Below, one piece after another: positions 1 through 5,222 of a stretch of DNA of 5,222 bases. Made by a program: the position numbers and the translations under genes. Location: NCBI GenBank assembly GCA_937975525.1, contig CALJUJ010000736.1, positions 1-5,222 on the forward strand. The letters are read 5' to 3'. A model generated the notes under the pieces. The model made no database searches, was not told the DNA's origin, and saw only the letters and a program-made list of their open reading frames with translations. Each line of letters opens with the position of its first letter. Within the stretch, counting starts at the first letter, position 1. The stretch is from an uncultured bacterium. GTDB taxonomy: Bacteria; Desulfobacterota; Binatia; HRBIN30.

Positions 1-1340
1 TCCGGCTCGACGACGATCCCGGCGCCACCGCCTTCGCAGCCGCCCAAGATCTCTTCGATGATCGCCCGTGGGTCCTCGTTGCGCGGGTTGTCGGACGTCA
101 CGATCGCCACGTCGCTTCCGGCTTCCGCCAGGCGCCCCATCACCGGCCGCTTGGCTCGATCCCGGTCGCCACCGCAGCCGAAGACGACGATCAGTCTTCG
201 CGGGTGGAGATCGCGGCCGACGCGCAACATGCGCTCGAGAGCGTCGGGCTTGTGCGCGTAGTCCACGGCCACGCGAAAATCCTGCCCGCCATCCACCAAC
301 TCGAAGCGACCGGGTACCGCCGGTGCTTGGCGAAGCCCTGCGACGATCGCGTCCAGGTCGAGTCCGAGGGCGATGCCGACGCCCGCGGCGGCGAGCGCGT
401 TGTGCACCTGGTACTCGCCGATGTGCCCCATCGCGACGTCAGCTTCGCCGCTGGGTGTCAGCAAGCGGAATCGAGTGCCGTCGAGGCCTGTGTGGACGGC
501 CTCGGCCCGCACCGTGGCGTTCGTCGAGCAACCGTAGGTCAGCAGATCGCCGCGATTGACGCGAACGATGTGGGCGCTGTGCGGATCGTCGACGTTGACG
601 ACGGCGGTGGCGCGCTTGCCGCCGCTGCCGAGCTCCTGGAAGAGGCGTCCCTTGGCGTTGAGATAGGCGTGCATGTCGGCGTGGAAATTGAGGTGATCTT
701 GACTGAGGTTGGTGAACACCGCCACGTCGAAGGCGACCTCGTCGACGCGCCGCAAGGCAAGCGCGTGCGATGATACCTCCATCACGCAGGCGTCCATGCG
801 CCGCGTCACGGCCAACCGGAGGAGCCGCTGCAACTCGTCGGCCTCCGGCGTCGTCTGGATCGCTTCCTCGCGATGCCCTTCGAAGTCGTAGTCGATGGTG
901 CCGAGGCGCGCGGTCCGCCGGCCGGCAGCGCGCAGCACCGCGGCGACGAAATAGGCGGTCGACGTCTTCCCGCTGGTCCCGGTGATGCCGACCATCGTCA
1001 ACTGCCGCGAGGGGCGTCCGAGATGGGCTGCCGCAAGCACGGCCGCAGCGTGCCAAGCGTCCGCGACGCGGATGACCGTCGGGCTGCCTTCGAGTTCGAG
1101 GGGGCGCTCGACGACGACGGCGACGGCACCGGCGTCGATGGCAGCCTGGGCGAAGGCGTGACGATCCGCGCGAACCTCGCCCCCTTCGCTCCGGTACCCC
1201 GGCAGGCAGACGAAGACGTCGCCCGGACGGGCGCGGCGAGAGTCCGTGACGACACGCTCCACGTGTATGTCCGCCGAGCCGGCGAGCACCTCGAAGTCGA
1301 GTCCATCGAGAAGCTGTTCGAGGGAGCTGGTGCGGGCCAT
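1..1340 (-). CDS. murE: MurE, UDP-MurNAc-L-Ala-D-Glu:meso-diaminopimelate ligase (C-terminus cut by window edge)
   Basis: MurE is a cytoplasmic Mur ligase that adds the third stem-peptide residue to UDP-MurNAc-L-Ala-D-Glu using ATP. I translated this frame by hand: 446 codons from ATG 1338-1340 to the left edge with no stop. Visible motifs are the N-terminal TDSRRARPGDVF segment, the P-loop GTSGKTS (residues 121-127, Lys125), the TTPEADEL segment, EVSSHAL (188-194), TNLSQDHLNFH, the expected carbamylated lysine in LNAKGRLFQ (Lys230), DYAHKPDAL, and DNPRNEDP (417-424). DNPR at this position is the signature of ligases that add meso-diaminopimelate rather than lysine. E. coli MurE has 495 residues, so about 50 C-terminal residues lie outside the window. 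The gene follows the 178-residue unknown gene after 29 bases, so co-transcription is likely. No clear Shine-Dalgarno precedes the ATG; an in-frame GTG at 1347-1349 would add three residues and cannot be excluded. Identity is very secure, the start less so. Confidence 0.96.
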   Translation of the reverse strand, partial: MARTSSLEQLLDGLDFEVLAGSADIHVERVVTDSRRARPGDVFVCLPGYRSEGGEVRADRHAFAQAAIDAGAVAVVVERPLELEGSPTVIRVADAWHAAAVLAAAHLGRPSRQLTMVGITGTSGKTSTAYFVAAVLRAAGRRTARLGTIDYDFEGHREEAIQTTPEADELQRLLRLAVTRRMDACVMEVSSHALALRRVDEVAFDVAVFTNLSQDHLNFHADMHAYLNAKGRLFQELGSGGKRATAVVNVDDPHSAHIVRVNRGDLLTYGCSTNATVRAEAVHTGLDGTRFRLLTPSGEADVAMGHIGEYQVHNALAAAGVGIALGLDLDAIVAGLRQAPAVPGRFELVDGGQDFRVAVDYAHKPDALERMLRVGRDLHPRRLIVVFGCGGDRDRAKRPVMGRLAEAGSDVAIVTSDNPRNEDPRAIIEEILGGCEGGGAGIVVEP

Positions 1341-1369
1341 GGTCGTCACCGGGACGCGGGCGTCCTCGC

Positions 1370-1906
1370 TCAGGTCGCCGAGTCGGTTTCCGCCTCGGGT
1401 CCGGACGGGGAGCTGGCGGGTGCGGCACCGGGGGCAGGACCCAGGTCGGCAGTCGACCGCAAGATCGCGGCGATCGCGGGAACCGCCTTCATCAGCATGT
1501 CGAGTCGGGCCATCTCCTTGCCGACGCCTTCGGCGAGTGCCGCCTCGTAGGCAGCGAGCGCCGCAACCAGCTCGTCGGCCTTGCCCTCGGCGATCTGCTC
1601 GCGGTCGTCGAGGCAGGTGTTCACGGCTTCGGCCAGCTTCTCGAACCGTTCCTCGGAATCCTCGCCGAGCTTCGCGCCGAGGTGCTCGCCCCAGATGGCC
1701 TGGAACGCAAACGTCGAGGGCACCTCGCGCCGCAGCCCGGAGGACAGCGTGTAGACCTGCTTCGCCAGCAGATCGGCGGTTTTAAAGCCGCGGCGCGTCA
1801 CCAACCCGCGCAGCCGAAAGAACTTGTCGCGCAGCCGGTCGAGTCCCTGCGCCTCGGCGAGCAGCTGGATCGCTCGCTCGAATTCACTTTGGGTCAGATT
1901 CGCCAT
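1370..1906 (-). CDS. Hypothetical protein of unknown family, 178 aa, immediately upstream of murE
   Basis: I do not recognise this protein. It has 178 residues, an ATG at 1904-1906 with AAAGGA (1911-1916) four bases upstream, and a TGA stop. It looks soluble and mostly helical, with no signal peptide or membrane segment. Residues 1-30 resemble an amphipathic helix (SEFERAIQLLAEAQ). Residues about 24-65 are rich in basic and aromatic residues (RDKFFRLRGLVTRRGFKTAD, then QVYTLSSGLRREVP). Residues 80-135 are acidic and alanine-rich, possibly coiled coil. From about 151 the tail is rich in Ala, Pro, Ser and Gly and is probably disordered. It contains one cysteine and no catalytic motif that I can see. 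The good ribosome binding site and sensible amino-acid composition argue that it is a real gene. Its stop lies 29 bases before murE, so a role connected with envelope or cell-wall synthesis is possible, but that rests only on position. Confidence 0.85.
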   Translation of the reverse strand: MANLTQSEFERAIQLLAEAQGLDRLRDKFFRLRGLVTRRGFKTADLLAKQVYTLSSGLRREVPSTFAFQAIWGEHLGAKLGEDSEERFEKLAEAVNTCLDDREQIAEGKADELVAALAAYEAALAEGVGKEMARLDMLMKAVPAIAAILRSTADLGPAPGAAPASSPSGPEAETDSAT

Positions 1907-2084
1907 GAGTTCCTTTCTCGTGTCGCTCGTTTGCAGGGAGTGAATTCAACCACATCACACGCAGGGGGCAAAGGTGTGGCGGTCCGCGGTCGGGTCTCCG
2001 CTGGATCTGCGGCGCACCCGGCGCCACGGCTGGCATGAGCCCCGACGCCCGTTGGCCCCGATCCGCACGAGCGGGTGCGTCGCT
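1907..2084 (-). other. Intergenic gap between thiI and the 178-aa gene; possible promoter region
   Basis: This is the longest gap between genes in the window, 178 bases, and no convincing reading frame fills it. The part nearest the downstream gene (about 1907-1975) is less G+C-rich than its surroundings, as expected of a promoter for the unknown gene and murE. No clear -35/-10 pair stands out: TTGCCC spaced 17 bases from TGAATT is the best I found and matches the consensus poorly. Nearer thiI there is a small perfect inverted repeat (GGCGC, five-base loop, GCGCC; 2011-2025) without a following T run, so it is not a typical intrinsic terminator. Confidence 0.35.
1911..1916 (-). promoter_or_regulatory. 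Ribosome binding site of the 178-aa gene
   Basis: Read on the minus strand this is AAAGGA, followed by four bases (ACTC) and then the ATG at 1904-1906. It supports that ATG as the start of the gene of unknown function. Confidence 0.7.
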
Positions 2085-3299
2085 TCACCCCGCGGGCGCG
2101 CCGCCGTCGTGCTCTTGCGCACGTGGCGGCCGGCGCCGGGGCCGCGTGCCGATCTCGAGTGTTTCACGGGCAGCGCACGCGCCGGCGACCAGGGCGTCGA
2201 TGTCCAGGGATGCTTCCGCGCGGTCGGCGACGTCGATCGGCATGCCGGTCGAGGGGTGCTTCGGCACGAAGAGCTGGCAGCAGTCCTGGTCGGGTCGTGT
2301 CGAGATCTCGTAGGTGCCGATCCGCTCTGCCTGCGCGGTGATCTCCGCCTTGTCCATCCCCACCAGCGGGCGCAGCAGGGGCAAGTTCGTCGCCGCGCCG
2401 ATCACTGCCATGTTCTCCAGTGTCTGCGAGGCGACTTGGCCGAGGCTCTCACCGGTCACGAGCGCTTTGGCGTCGAGGTCGCTGGCGATCGCGGTCGCGA
2501 TGCGGATCATCATGCGGCGGTAGAGGACCACGCGAAACGGACGTGCGACCGAGGCCACGATCTGACGCTGGATCTCGCCGAAGGCGATCGTGTGCAGACG
2601 AGTGAAGCACTGGTAGCGGTTGATGACGGCGGCCAGGTCTTCGACCTTGTCGAGGCTCGAACGATCTTGGTACGGCGCGCCATGGAAGTGCACCAGCTCG
2701 ACGGCACATCCACGTTGCAGCATGCGAACCGCGGCGACGGGCGAGTCGATCCCGCCGGAAAGCAACGCCAGAACCCTGCCGCTCGAGCCCACCGGCAGGC
2801 CGCCCGGGCCGGCGTAGCGGCCGACGAGGACGAAGCTCTCGCGCGGCACGACCTCGATCGTGATGAGGAACTCCGGGGCGTCGAGGTCGACGCGCCAGCC
2901 GGTGCGTTCCTGCACGGCAGCTCCCACGCGTCGTGCCAGCTCCATCGACGGAACGGGGTACTGCTTGTCGCCTCGCTTCACGCGAATCGCGAACGATTCG
3001 GCATGCACGCCTTCGATCGCGGCGAGCGTCGTGGCGACGATGCCGTCGGGGTCGTGGCCGGAGCGCCACGCGGGCGAGAAGTTCACGATTCCAAACGTGT
3101 GAGCAAGGCCATCGTGGATCCTCGTCCAGTCTGCCTCGGGACGCAGATTGATGACAACGCGGCCCGTCAGCGAGCGAACACGGCGGACGCCGGATCCGCG
3201 CAGGGCTGCGCGGACGTTGTTGCGCAACTGATCGACGAAGCGGCGGCGGTTGCCACGTTTGAGAGCGACCTCGTGGTAGTGCACGACGACGCGATTCAT
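2085..3299 (-). CDS. thiI: ThiI, tRNA uracil 4-sulfurtransferase without rhodanese domain
   Basis: ThiI adenylates uridine 8 of tRNA with ATP and replaces its oxygen with sulfur supplied by a cysteine desulfurase persulfide, giving 4-thiouridine, a near-UV-sensing modification. The 404-residue product begins MNRVVVHYHEVALKRGNR, typical of the family's N-terminal ferredoxin-like domain. A THUMP domain follows (roughly 55-160, including FAIRVKRGDKQYP). The PP-loop ATPase domain carries SGGIDSP at 181-187, then VHFHGAPY and TGESLGQVASQT (282-293). Cys340-Cys341 in RPDQDCCQLFVPKHPST lie where the catalytic cysteine (Cys344 in E. coli) is expected. The protein stops soon after, with a basic tail (TRPRRRPPR) and no C-terminal rhodanese domain. 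E. coli ThiI has 482 residues and needs that domain for thiazole synthesis, so this shorter form probably serves tRNA thiolation alone. I chose ATG 3297-3299 because a strong GGAGGT lies seven bases upstream and the family N-terminus begins there; starts further upstream would run through that site. Confidence 0.95.
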   Translation of the reverse strand: MNRVVVHYHEVALKRGNRRRFVDQLRNNVRAALRGSGVRRVRSLTGRVVINLRPEADWTRIHDGLAHTFGIVNFSPAWRSGHDPDGIVATTLAAIEGVHAESFAIRVKRGDKQYPVPSMELARRVGAAVQERTGWRVDLDAPEFLITIEVVPRESFVLVGRYAGPGGLPVGSSGRVLALLSGGIDSPVAAVRMLQRGCAVELVHFHGAPYQDRSSLDKVEDLAAVINRYQCFTRLHTIAFGEIQRQIVASVARPFRVVLYRRMMIRIATAIASDLDAKALVTGESLGQVASQTLENMAVIGAATNLPLLRPLVGMDKAEITAQAERIGTYEISTRPDQDCCQLFVPKHPSTGMPIDVADRAEASLDIDALVAGACAARETLEIGTRPRRRPPRAQEHDGGAPAG

Positions 3300-3306
3300 C
3301 GTCGGC

Positions 3307-3312
3307 ACCTCC
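3307..3312 (-). promoter_or_regulatory. Strong ribosome binding site of thiI
   Basis: GGAGGT on the minus strand, seven bases before the thiI ATG. It starts only a few bases after the TGA (3316-3318) that closes the tail of the metallopeptidase frame. This fixes the thiI start and suggests that thiI translation was coupled to ribosomes finishing the upstream frame. Confidence 0.85.
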
Positions 3313-3315
3313 GGA

Positions 3316-3528
3316 TCAAATCGTGGGGGCGCGGTCATCGCCTGAACCCGCCCGGTACGCGCCGAAATCGCGCTGCAGCGCATCGAGCAATCGGCGCTCG
3401 AAGCTCACGAAGGAGCGCCCGGTGGAGCGCCGAAAAGCAACATCGAGCTCGGCGCCCTCGCCGAGCTCCTCGAGCAGGGTGCCGAGCGCGTCGGCGCCGT
3501 GGTCGGCGGCGATCGTCTGCACCGAACA
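3316..3528 (-). pseudogene. Detached C-terminal tail of the TPR/metallopeptidase gene, beyond an in-frame TAG
   Basis: This stretch is in the same frame as the metallopeptidase gene, directly after its TAG (3529-3531), and stays open for 70 codons to a TGA. The sequence reads CSVQTIAADHGADAL, then GTLLEELGEGAELDVAFRR, then STGRSFVSFERRLLDALQRD. From my knowledge of gluzincins of this kind (peptidase MA-like proteins), the domain usually continues past AYAQS with an aromatic residue, a V-x-x-(L/I)-x-x-x-(Y/H)-G helix, a leucine-rich helix, an acidic EAF-type segment and a final FERRW-like helix. This tail supplies those parts in order, so the TAG interrupts one ancestral gene. The tail could be reinitiated from GTG 3520-3522, but I see no convincing ribosome binding site. 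Readthrough, a recent nonsense mutation and a sequencing error all remain possible. Confidence 0.8.
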
Positions 3529-4731
3529 CTAGCTCTGTGCGTAGGCCGCTTCGGCAGCCTCGCGCTCCAGCTGTGAGAACGGCCGCTGTAGCTGCCGAAG
3601 CGGAACGATCGGTCTCCCGACGAGCCGTTCCTCGGACCATGATCTCCGCTCGTCGTCGATCTCCTCCGCCCACATGGCGATGCCTTCGTTGAGCCAGACC
3701 GGCACCCGCTCGCGGCCCAACTCGGCTACCACGTGGTGTGCGGTTTCATGCCGCAGGATCGCGCCGAGGCGTGGATCGTCCAGCTCCAGGCCGCCGACCG
3801 GCACCTTGACACGGCCGTCGAACACTCCCTGGGTCCAATCCGGGGTCTGCGTGAGCGCATGGAAGTTGACCTCAGGGTAGAGTACCGCCCGCGGCGTGCC
3901 ATCGATGCGGACGCCCAACTTGCCCGTGACTTCGACGAAGGCTTCATCGAGCTGCGCGGCAACCTCGTCGACGGTGATCGAAGGCGTGTCCGGCTCGAAA
4001 TCGAGCTCGAAGTGATCGGTCTCGATGCGGACGAAGTCCCATTCGGCGTCGAGCTCGCGGCTCGTGCGTTCGATCATCGCGTCGATCGCCGCATGCCGGG
4101 CCCCGCGTTCGCGTGCCGTCAGCAGCACGTCGAGGGCACGGTCGCGGCGGTCGGCCTCGATGTAGGCGCGCGCGACTGCCAGGGCGATGCCGACGTCCGT
4201 GGGCGCGAGGTCGTGTGCGCGCGACAGATCGTCGAGCGCGCGCGCGACGTCGCCGATCTCGAGACGGAGCGAGCCGAGCAGGCCGAGTACCTCCGGGCTC
4301 TCGCCGAAGCGCACGGCCTCTTCGAGCAGGTCGAGCGCGGCGGGGACGTTGCCTTCGTCGCGCGTGCGTGCGGCGATCGCCGTGAGGACTGCCCGTAGGT
4401 TTCTGCGGACGACCGTAGAGTCGGGAAAGTCGTGAGCGAGTTCCCGCAGGATGGCCGCTGCCTCGTCGAAGGCTCCGACTTCCGCAAGCGCTACGGCTTC
4501 GCCGTTGCGCTGCGCGGCCTCGATCGGCAGCGTCTCCGCTGCGGCCACCGTGCCGTCGCTGGTGTTCAGCGGCGCCGGGGGCTCCGCTACCCACGCGTTG
4601 CGCTTGTAGCCGGTCGGGATCTGCGGCCGCGACGCCGGGAAGACGTGGTCGGTCGGTCGATTCGGCTCGTCGCTGCGGAAGCCGAGCCACGCGGCCCCGG
4701 CAAGCAGGCTGAGCAGGAGGGCGAGTCGCAA
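3529..4731 (-). CDS. Exported TPR-repeat protein with HExxH (peptidase MA-like) metallopeptidase domain, ending at a premature TAG
   Basis: The 400-residue product starts with a short signal sequence or membrane anchor (MRLALLLSLLAGAAWLGF), lacks a lipobox cysteine, and so probably acts outside the cytoplasmic membrane. Residues about 50-70 are a Pro/Ala linker. Residues about 75-213 form TPR-like helical hairpins (for example ALAEVGAFDEAAAILRELA and IGDVARALDDLSRAHDLAP). The metallopeptidase domain occupies about 230-400, with zinc motif HETAH at 328-332, catalytic Glu329, and a probable third ligand Glu349 in WLNEGIAMW. The catalytic centre is therefore intact; what the TAG removes is the last two or so helices. 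The substrate is unknown. The start is TTG at 4729-4731, supported by GGAG (4739-4742) seven bases upstream and by the signal sequence beginning there. The DUF3467 gene ends 13 bases upstream, so the two are probably one transcript. Confidence 0.85.
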   Translation of the reverse strand: MRLALLLSLLAGAAWLGFRSDEPNRPTDHVFPASRPQIPTGYKRNAWVAEPPAPLNTSDGTVAAAETLPIEAAQRNGEAVALAEVGAFDEAAAILRELAHDFPDSTVVRRNLRAVLTAIAARTRDEGNVPAALDLLEEAVRFGESPEVLGLLGSLRLEIGDVARALDDLSRAHDLAPTDVGIALAVARAYIEADRRDRALDVLLTARERGARHAAIDAMIERTSRELDAEWDFVRIETDHFELDFEPDTPSITVDEVAAQLDEAFVEVTGKLGVRIDGTPRAVLYPEVNFHALTQTPDWTQGVFDGRVKVPVGGLELDDPRLGAILRHETAHHVVAELGRERVPVWLNEGIAMWAEEIDDERRSWSEERLVGRPIVPLRQLQRPFSQLEREAAEAAYAQS

Positions 4732-4738
4732 CGAGCGT

Positions 4739-4742
4739 CTCC
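4739..4742 (-). promoter_or_regulatory. Ribosome binding site supporting the TTG start of the metallopeptidase gene
   Basis: GGAG on the minus strand, seven bases upstream of TTG 4729-4731 and inside the 13-base gap after the DUF3467 stop codon. No ATG or GTG fits the signal sequence as well, so this site decides in favour of the rare TTG start. Confidence 0.6.
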
Positions 4743-4744
4743 GT

Positions 4745-5047
4745 CTAGTGGACTGCCCTCGGCATGTCGGTCGCTTCTTCGATCGATCCGAAAGCGGCCT
4801 CGTAGCGGGCGATGTTGTCGGCGAGAGCCCGGGCGATGCGCTTCATGTGCTCGGGCGAGGTGATGACCCGCGAACGCAAGTTCGCCACCTGGCCTTGCGG
4901 GCCGCGCTGCGGCTGCACGAAGAGGAAGTCGAGGACGAACTCTTCCTTGCGGTGGCTGATCATCATCAGGTTCGAGTAGACCCCCTGGGCGGCCTGGGGA
5001 TCGAGCTGGATCGAGATCTGCGGGGCATTCTTGTCATCTTCGGCCAT
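4745..5047 (-). CDS. DUF3467 family protein, 100 aa
   Basis: This small soluble protein matches DUF3467 as I know it. The conserved pieces are QGVYSNLMMISH (21-32), EEFVLDFLFVQP (35-46), SRVITSPEHMKR (59-70) and ALADNIARYE (74-83). The family's molecular function is not established. Its members are typically about 90-110 residues, so this one appears full length. The start is ATG 5045-5047, preceded by AGGAGG (5052-5057) four bases upstream; the frame is open further upstream, but a longer start would place that site inside the coding region and add an arginine-rich stretch unlike the family. It ends in TAG. Reading past that TAG gives a long arginine-rich sequence out of frame with the next gene, so TAG acts as a genuine stop here. 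The metallopeptidase gene follows after 13 bases, suggesting an operon. Confidence 0.9.
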   Translation of the reverse strand: MAEDDKNAPQISIQLDPQAAQGVYSNLMMISHRKEEFVLDFLFVQPQRGPQGQVANLRSRVITSPEHMKRIARALADNIARYEAAFGSIEEATDMPRAVH

Positions 5048-5051
5048 GAAT

Positions 5052-5057
5052 CCTCCT
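5052..5057 (-). promoter_or_regulatory. Ribosome binding site of the DUF3467 gene
   Basis: AGGAGG on the minus strand, a perfect Shine-Dalgarno core, four bases before ATG 5045-5047. It selects this ATG over the in-frame candidate start about 14 codons further upstream. Confidence 0.8.
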
Positions 5058-5152
5058 CGCTGGGTCTTTGCCCGCCTGCGTCGTAGCAACGCTTTCGGGC
5101 CAGTCTCGTTCGGATAACAGGGGGCCGTGCCGTGGTCGAGGGGACGGGACGA

Positions 5153-5222
5153 TCAAGCGCCCGCGAGCTCGCGCAGCCATGCGTCGCTGCGGTGCACGAC
5201 CTCGGCGAGGATTTCAGCGTGG
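5153..5222 (-). CDS. C-terminal fragment of an unidentified protein (5' part outside window)
   Basis: A minus-strand frame enters from the right edge and ends in TGA at 5153-5155. Its 22 visible residues end HAEILAEVVHRSDAWLREL followed by AGA. The helix-like pattern and mostly G or C third codon positions suggest a true C-terminus rather than chance. A closing helix of this kind is seen in many enzymes, including alpha/beta hydrolases, but 22 residues are too few to name a family. The 105 bases between this stop and the DUF3467 start hold no feature I can support; a promoter for the DUF3467 gene could lie there. Confidence 0.5.
   Translation of the reverse strand, partial: HAEILAEVVHRSDAWLRELAGA

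Noticed and set aside
439..1428. A minus-strand open frame of 329 codons over murE and the start of its neighbour.
   Set aside because: It lies in another frame of the same strand as murE, and its product is an Arg/Pro-rich string with no family features. The true murE frame has all the ligase motifs.
873..1550. Plus-strand open frames of about 190-225 codons opposite murE (also 204-773).
   Set aside because: They are antisense and codon-aligned to murE, with biased composition and no motifs; they are explained by high-GC sequence.
1944..1972. A TTGCCC/TGAATT -35/-10 pair as promoter of the 178-aa gene and murE.
   Set aside because: The spacing is right, but only three of six bases match in the -10 element; too weak to call as a site.
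2011..2025. Inverted repeat GGCGC-ACCCG-GCGCC downstream of thiI as a terminator.
   Set aside because: The stem is only five pairs and no T run follows on either strand, so it may be a chance feature of GC-rich sequence.
3316..3522. The 68-codon frame starting at GTG 3520-3522 as an independent small gene.
   Set aside because: It is in frame with the metallopeptidase gene directly after its TAG, resembles that family's C-terminus, and has no clear ribosome binding site of its own.
1974..3692. A plus-strand open frame of 572 codons opposite thiI and the end of the metallopeptidase gene.
   Set aside because: Its codons are exactly in register with the thiI codons on the other strand, a common by-product of high-GC coding sequence. 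The product has no recognisable domain, is rich in Arg, Ala and Asp, and lies opposite a secure gene.
3944..4690. A 248-codon minus-strand frame inside the metallopeptidase gene, in frame with DUF3467 past its TAG.
   Set aside because: The translation is a long Arg/Ala/Gly/Pro-rich string. It is more useful as evidence that the DUF3467 TAG is a true stop than as a gene or a readthrough extension.
5101..5152. Promoter for the DUF3467 gene with TGTTAT as -10 box.
   Set aside because: No -35 element occurs at proper spacing; a TTGATC lies about 31 bases away, too far for a sigma-70 promoter.

Overview
This G+C-rich window carries five recognisable genes plus a fragment of a sixth, all on the minus strand, so the genes are described here from right to left. 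The ordinary bacterial start signals, the meso-diaminopimelate-type MurE and the mostly G/C third codon positions suggest a high-GC Gram-negative bacterium. A deltaproteobacterial, Myxococcota-like or Binatota-like lineage would fit, but the lineage is an inference and nothing in the sequence fixes it.

Right part (about 3300-5222). A C-terminal scrap of an unidentified protein ends at 5153. After a gap of about 100 bases comes a small DUF3467 protein (4745-5047), followed 13 bases later by a gene for an exported or membrane-anchored protein with TPR-like helical repeats and an HExxH zinc metallopeptidase domain. That reading frame meets an in-frame TAG at 3529-3531. The same frame then stays open for 70 more codons that look like the missing C-terminal helices of the same protein. 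The tail ends just upstream of the thiI ribosome binding site, so the gene was probably once about 471 codons and tightly packed against thiI.

Middle (2085-3299). thiI encodes tRNA 4-thiouridine synthase, with THUMP and PP-loop ATPase domains and no rhodanese domain.

Left part (1-2084). A 178-base non-coding gap separates thiI from a 178-residue protein of unknown function. That gene is followed 29 bases later by murE, which runs off the left edge having shown 446 codons, about nine tenths of the expected protein. The unknown gene sits where ftsI or ftsL is often found before murE, so this may be the upstream end of a peptidoglycan-synthesis cluster that continues to the left.

The main point of interest is the amber codon inside the metallopeptidase gene: a nonsense mutation, a sequencing error or a recoded or suppressed stop. 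The second is the unknown gene ahead of murE. I saw no RNA genes, CRISPR arrays, insertion sequences or large repeats, and nothing that amounts to a clearly new multi-gene system.
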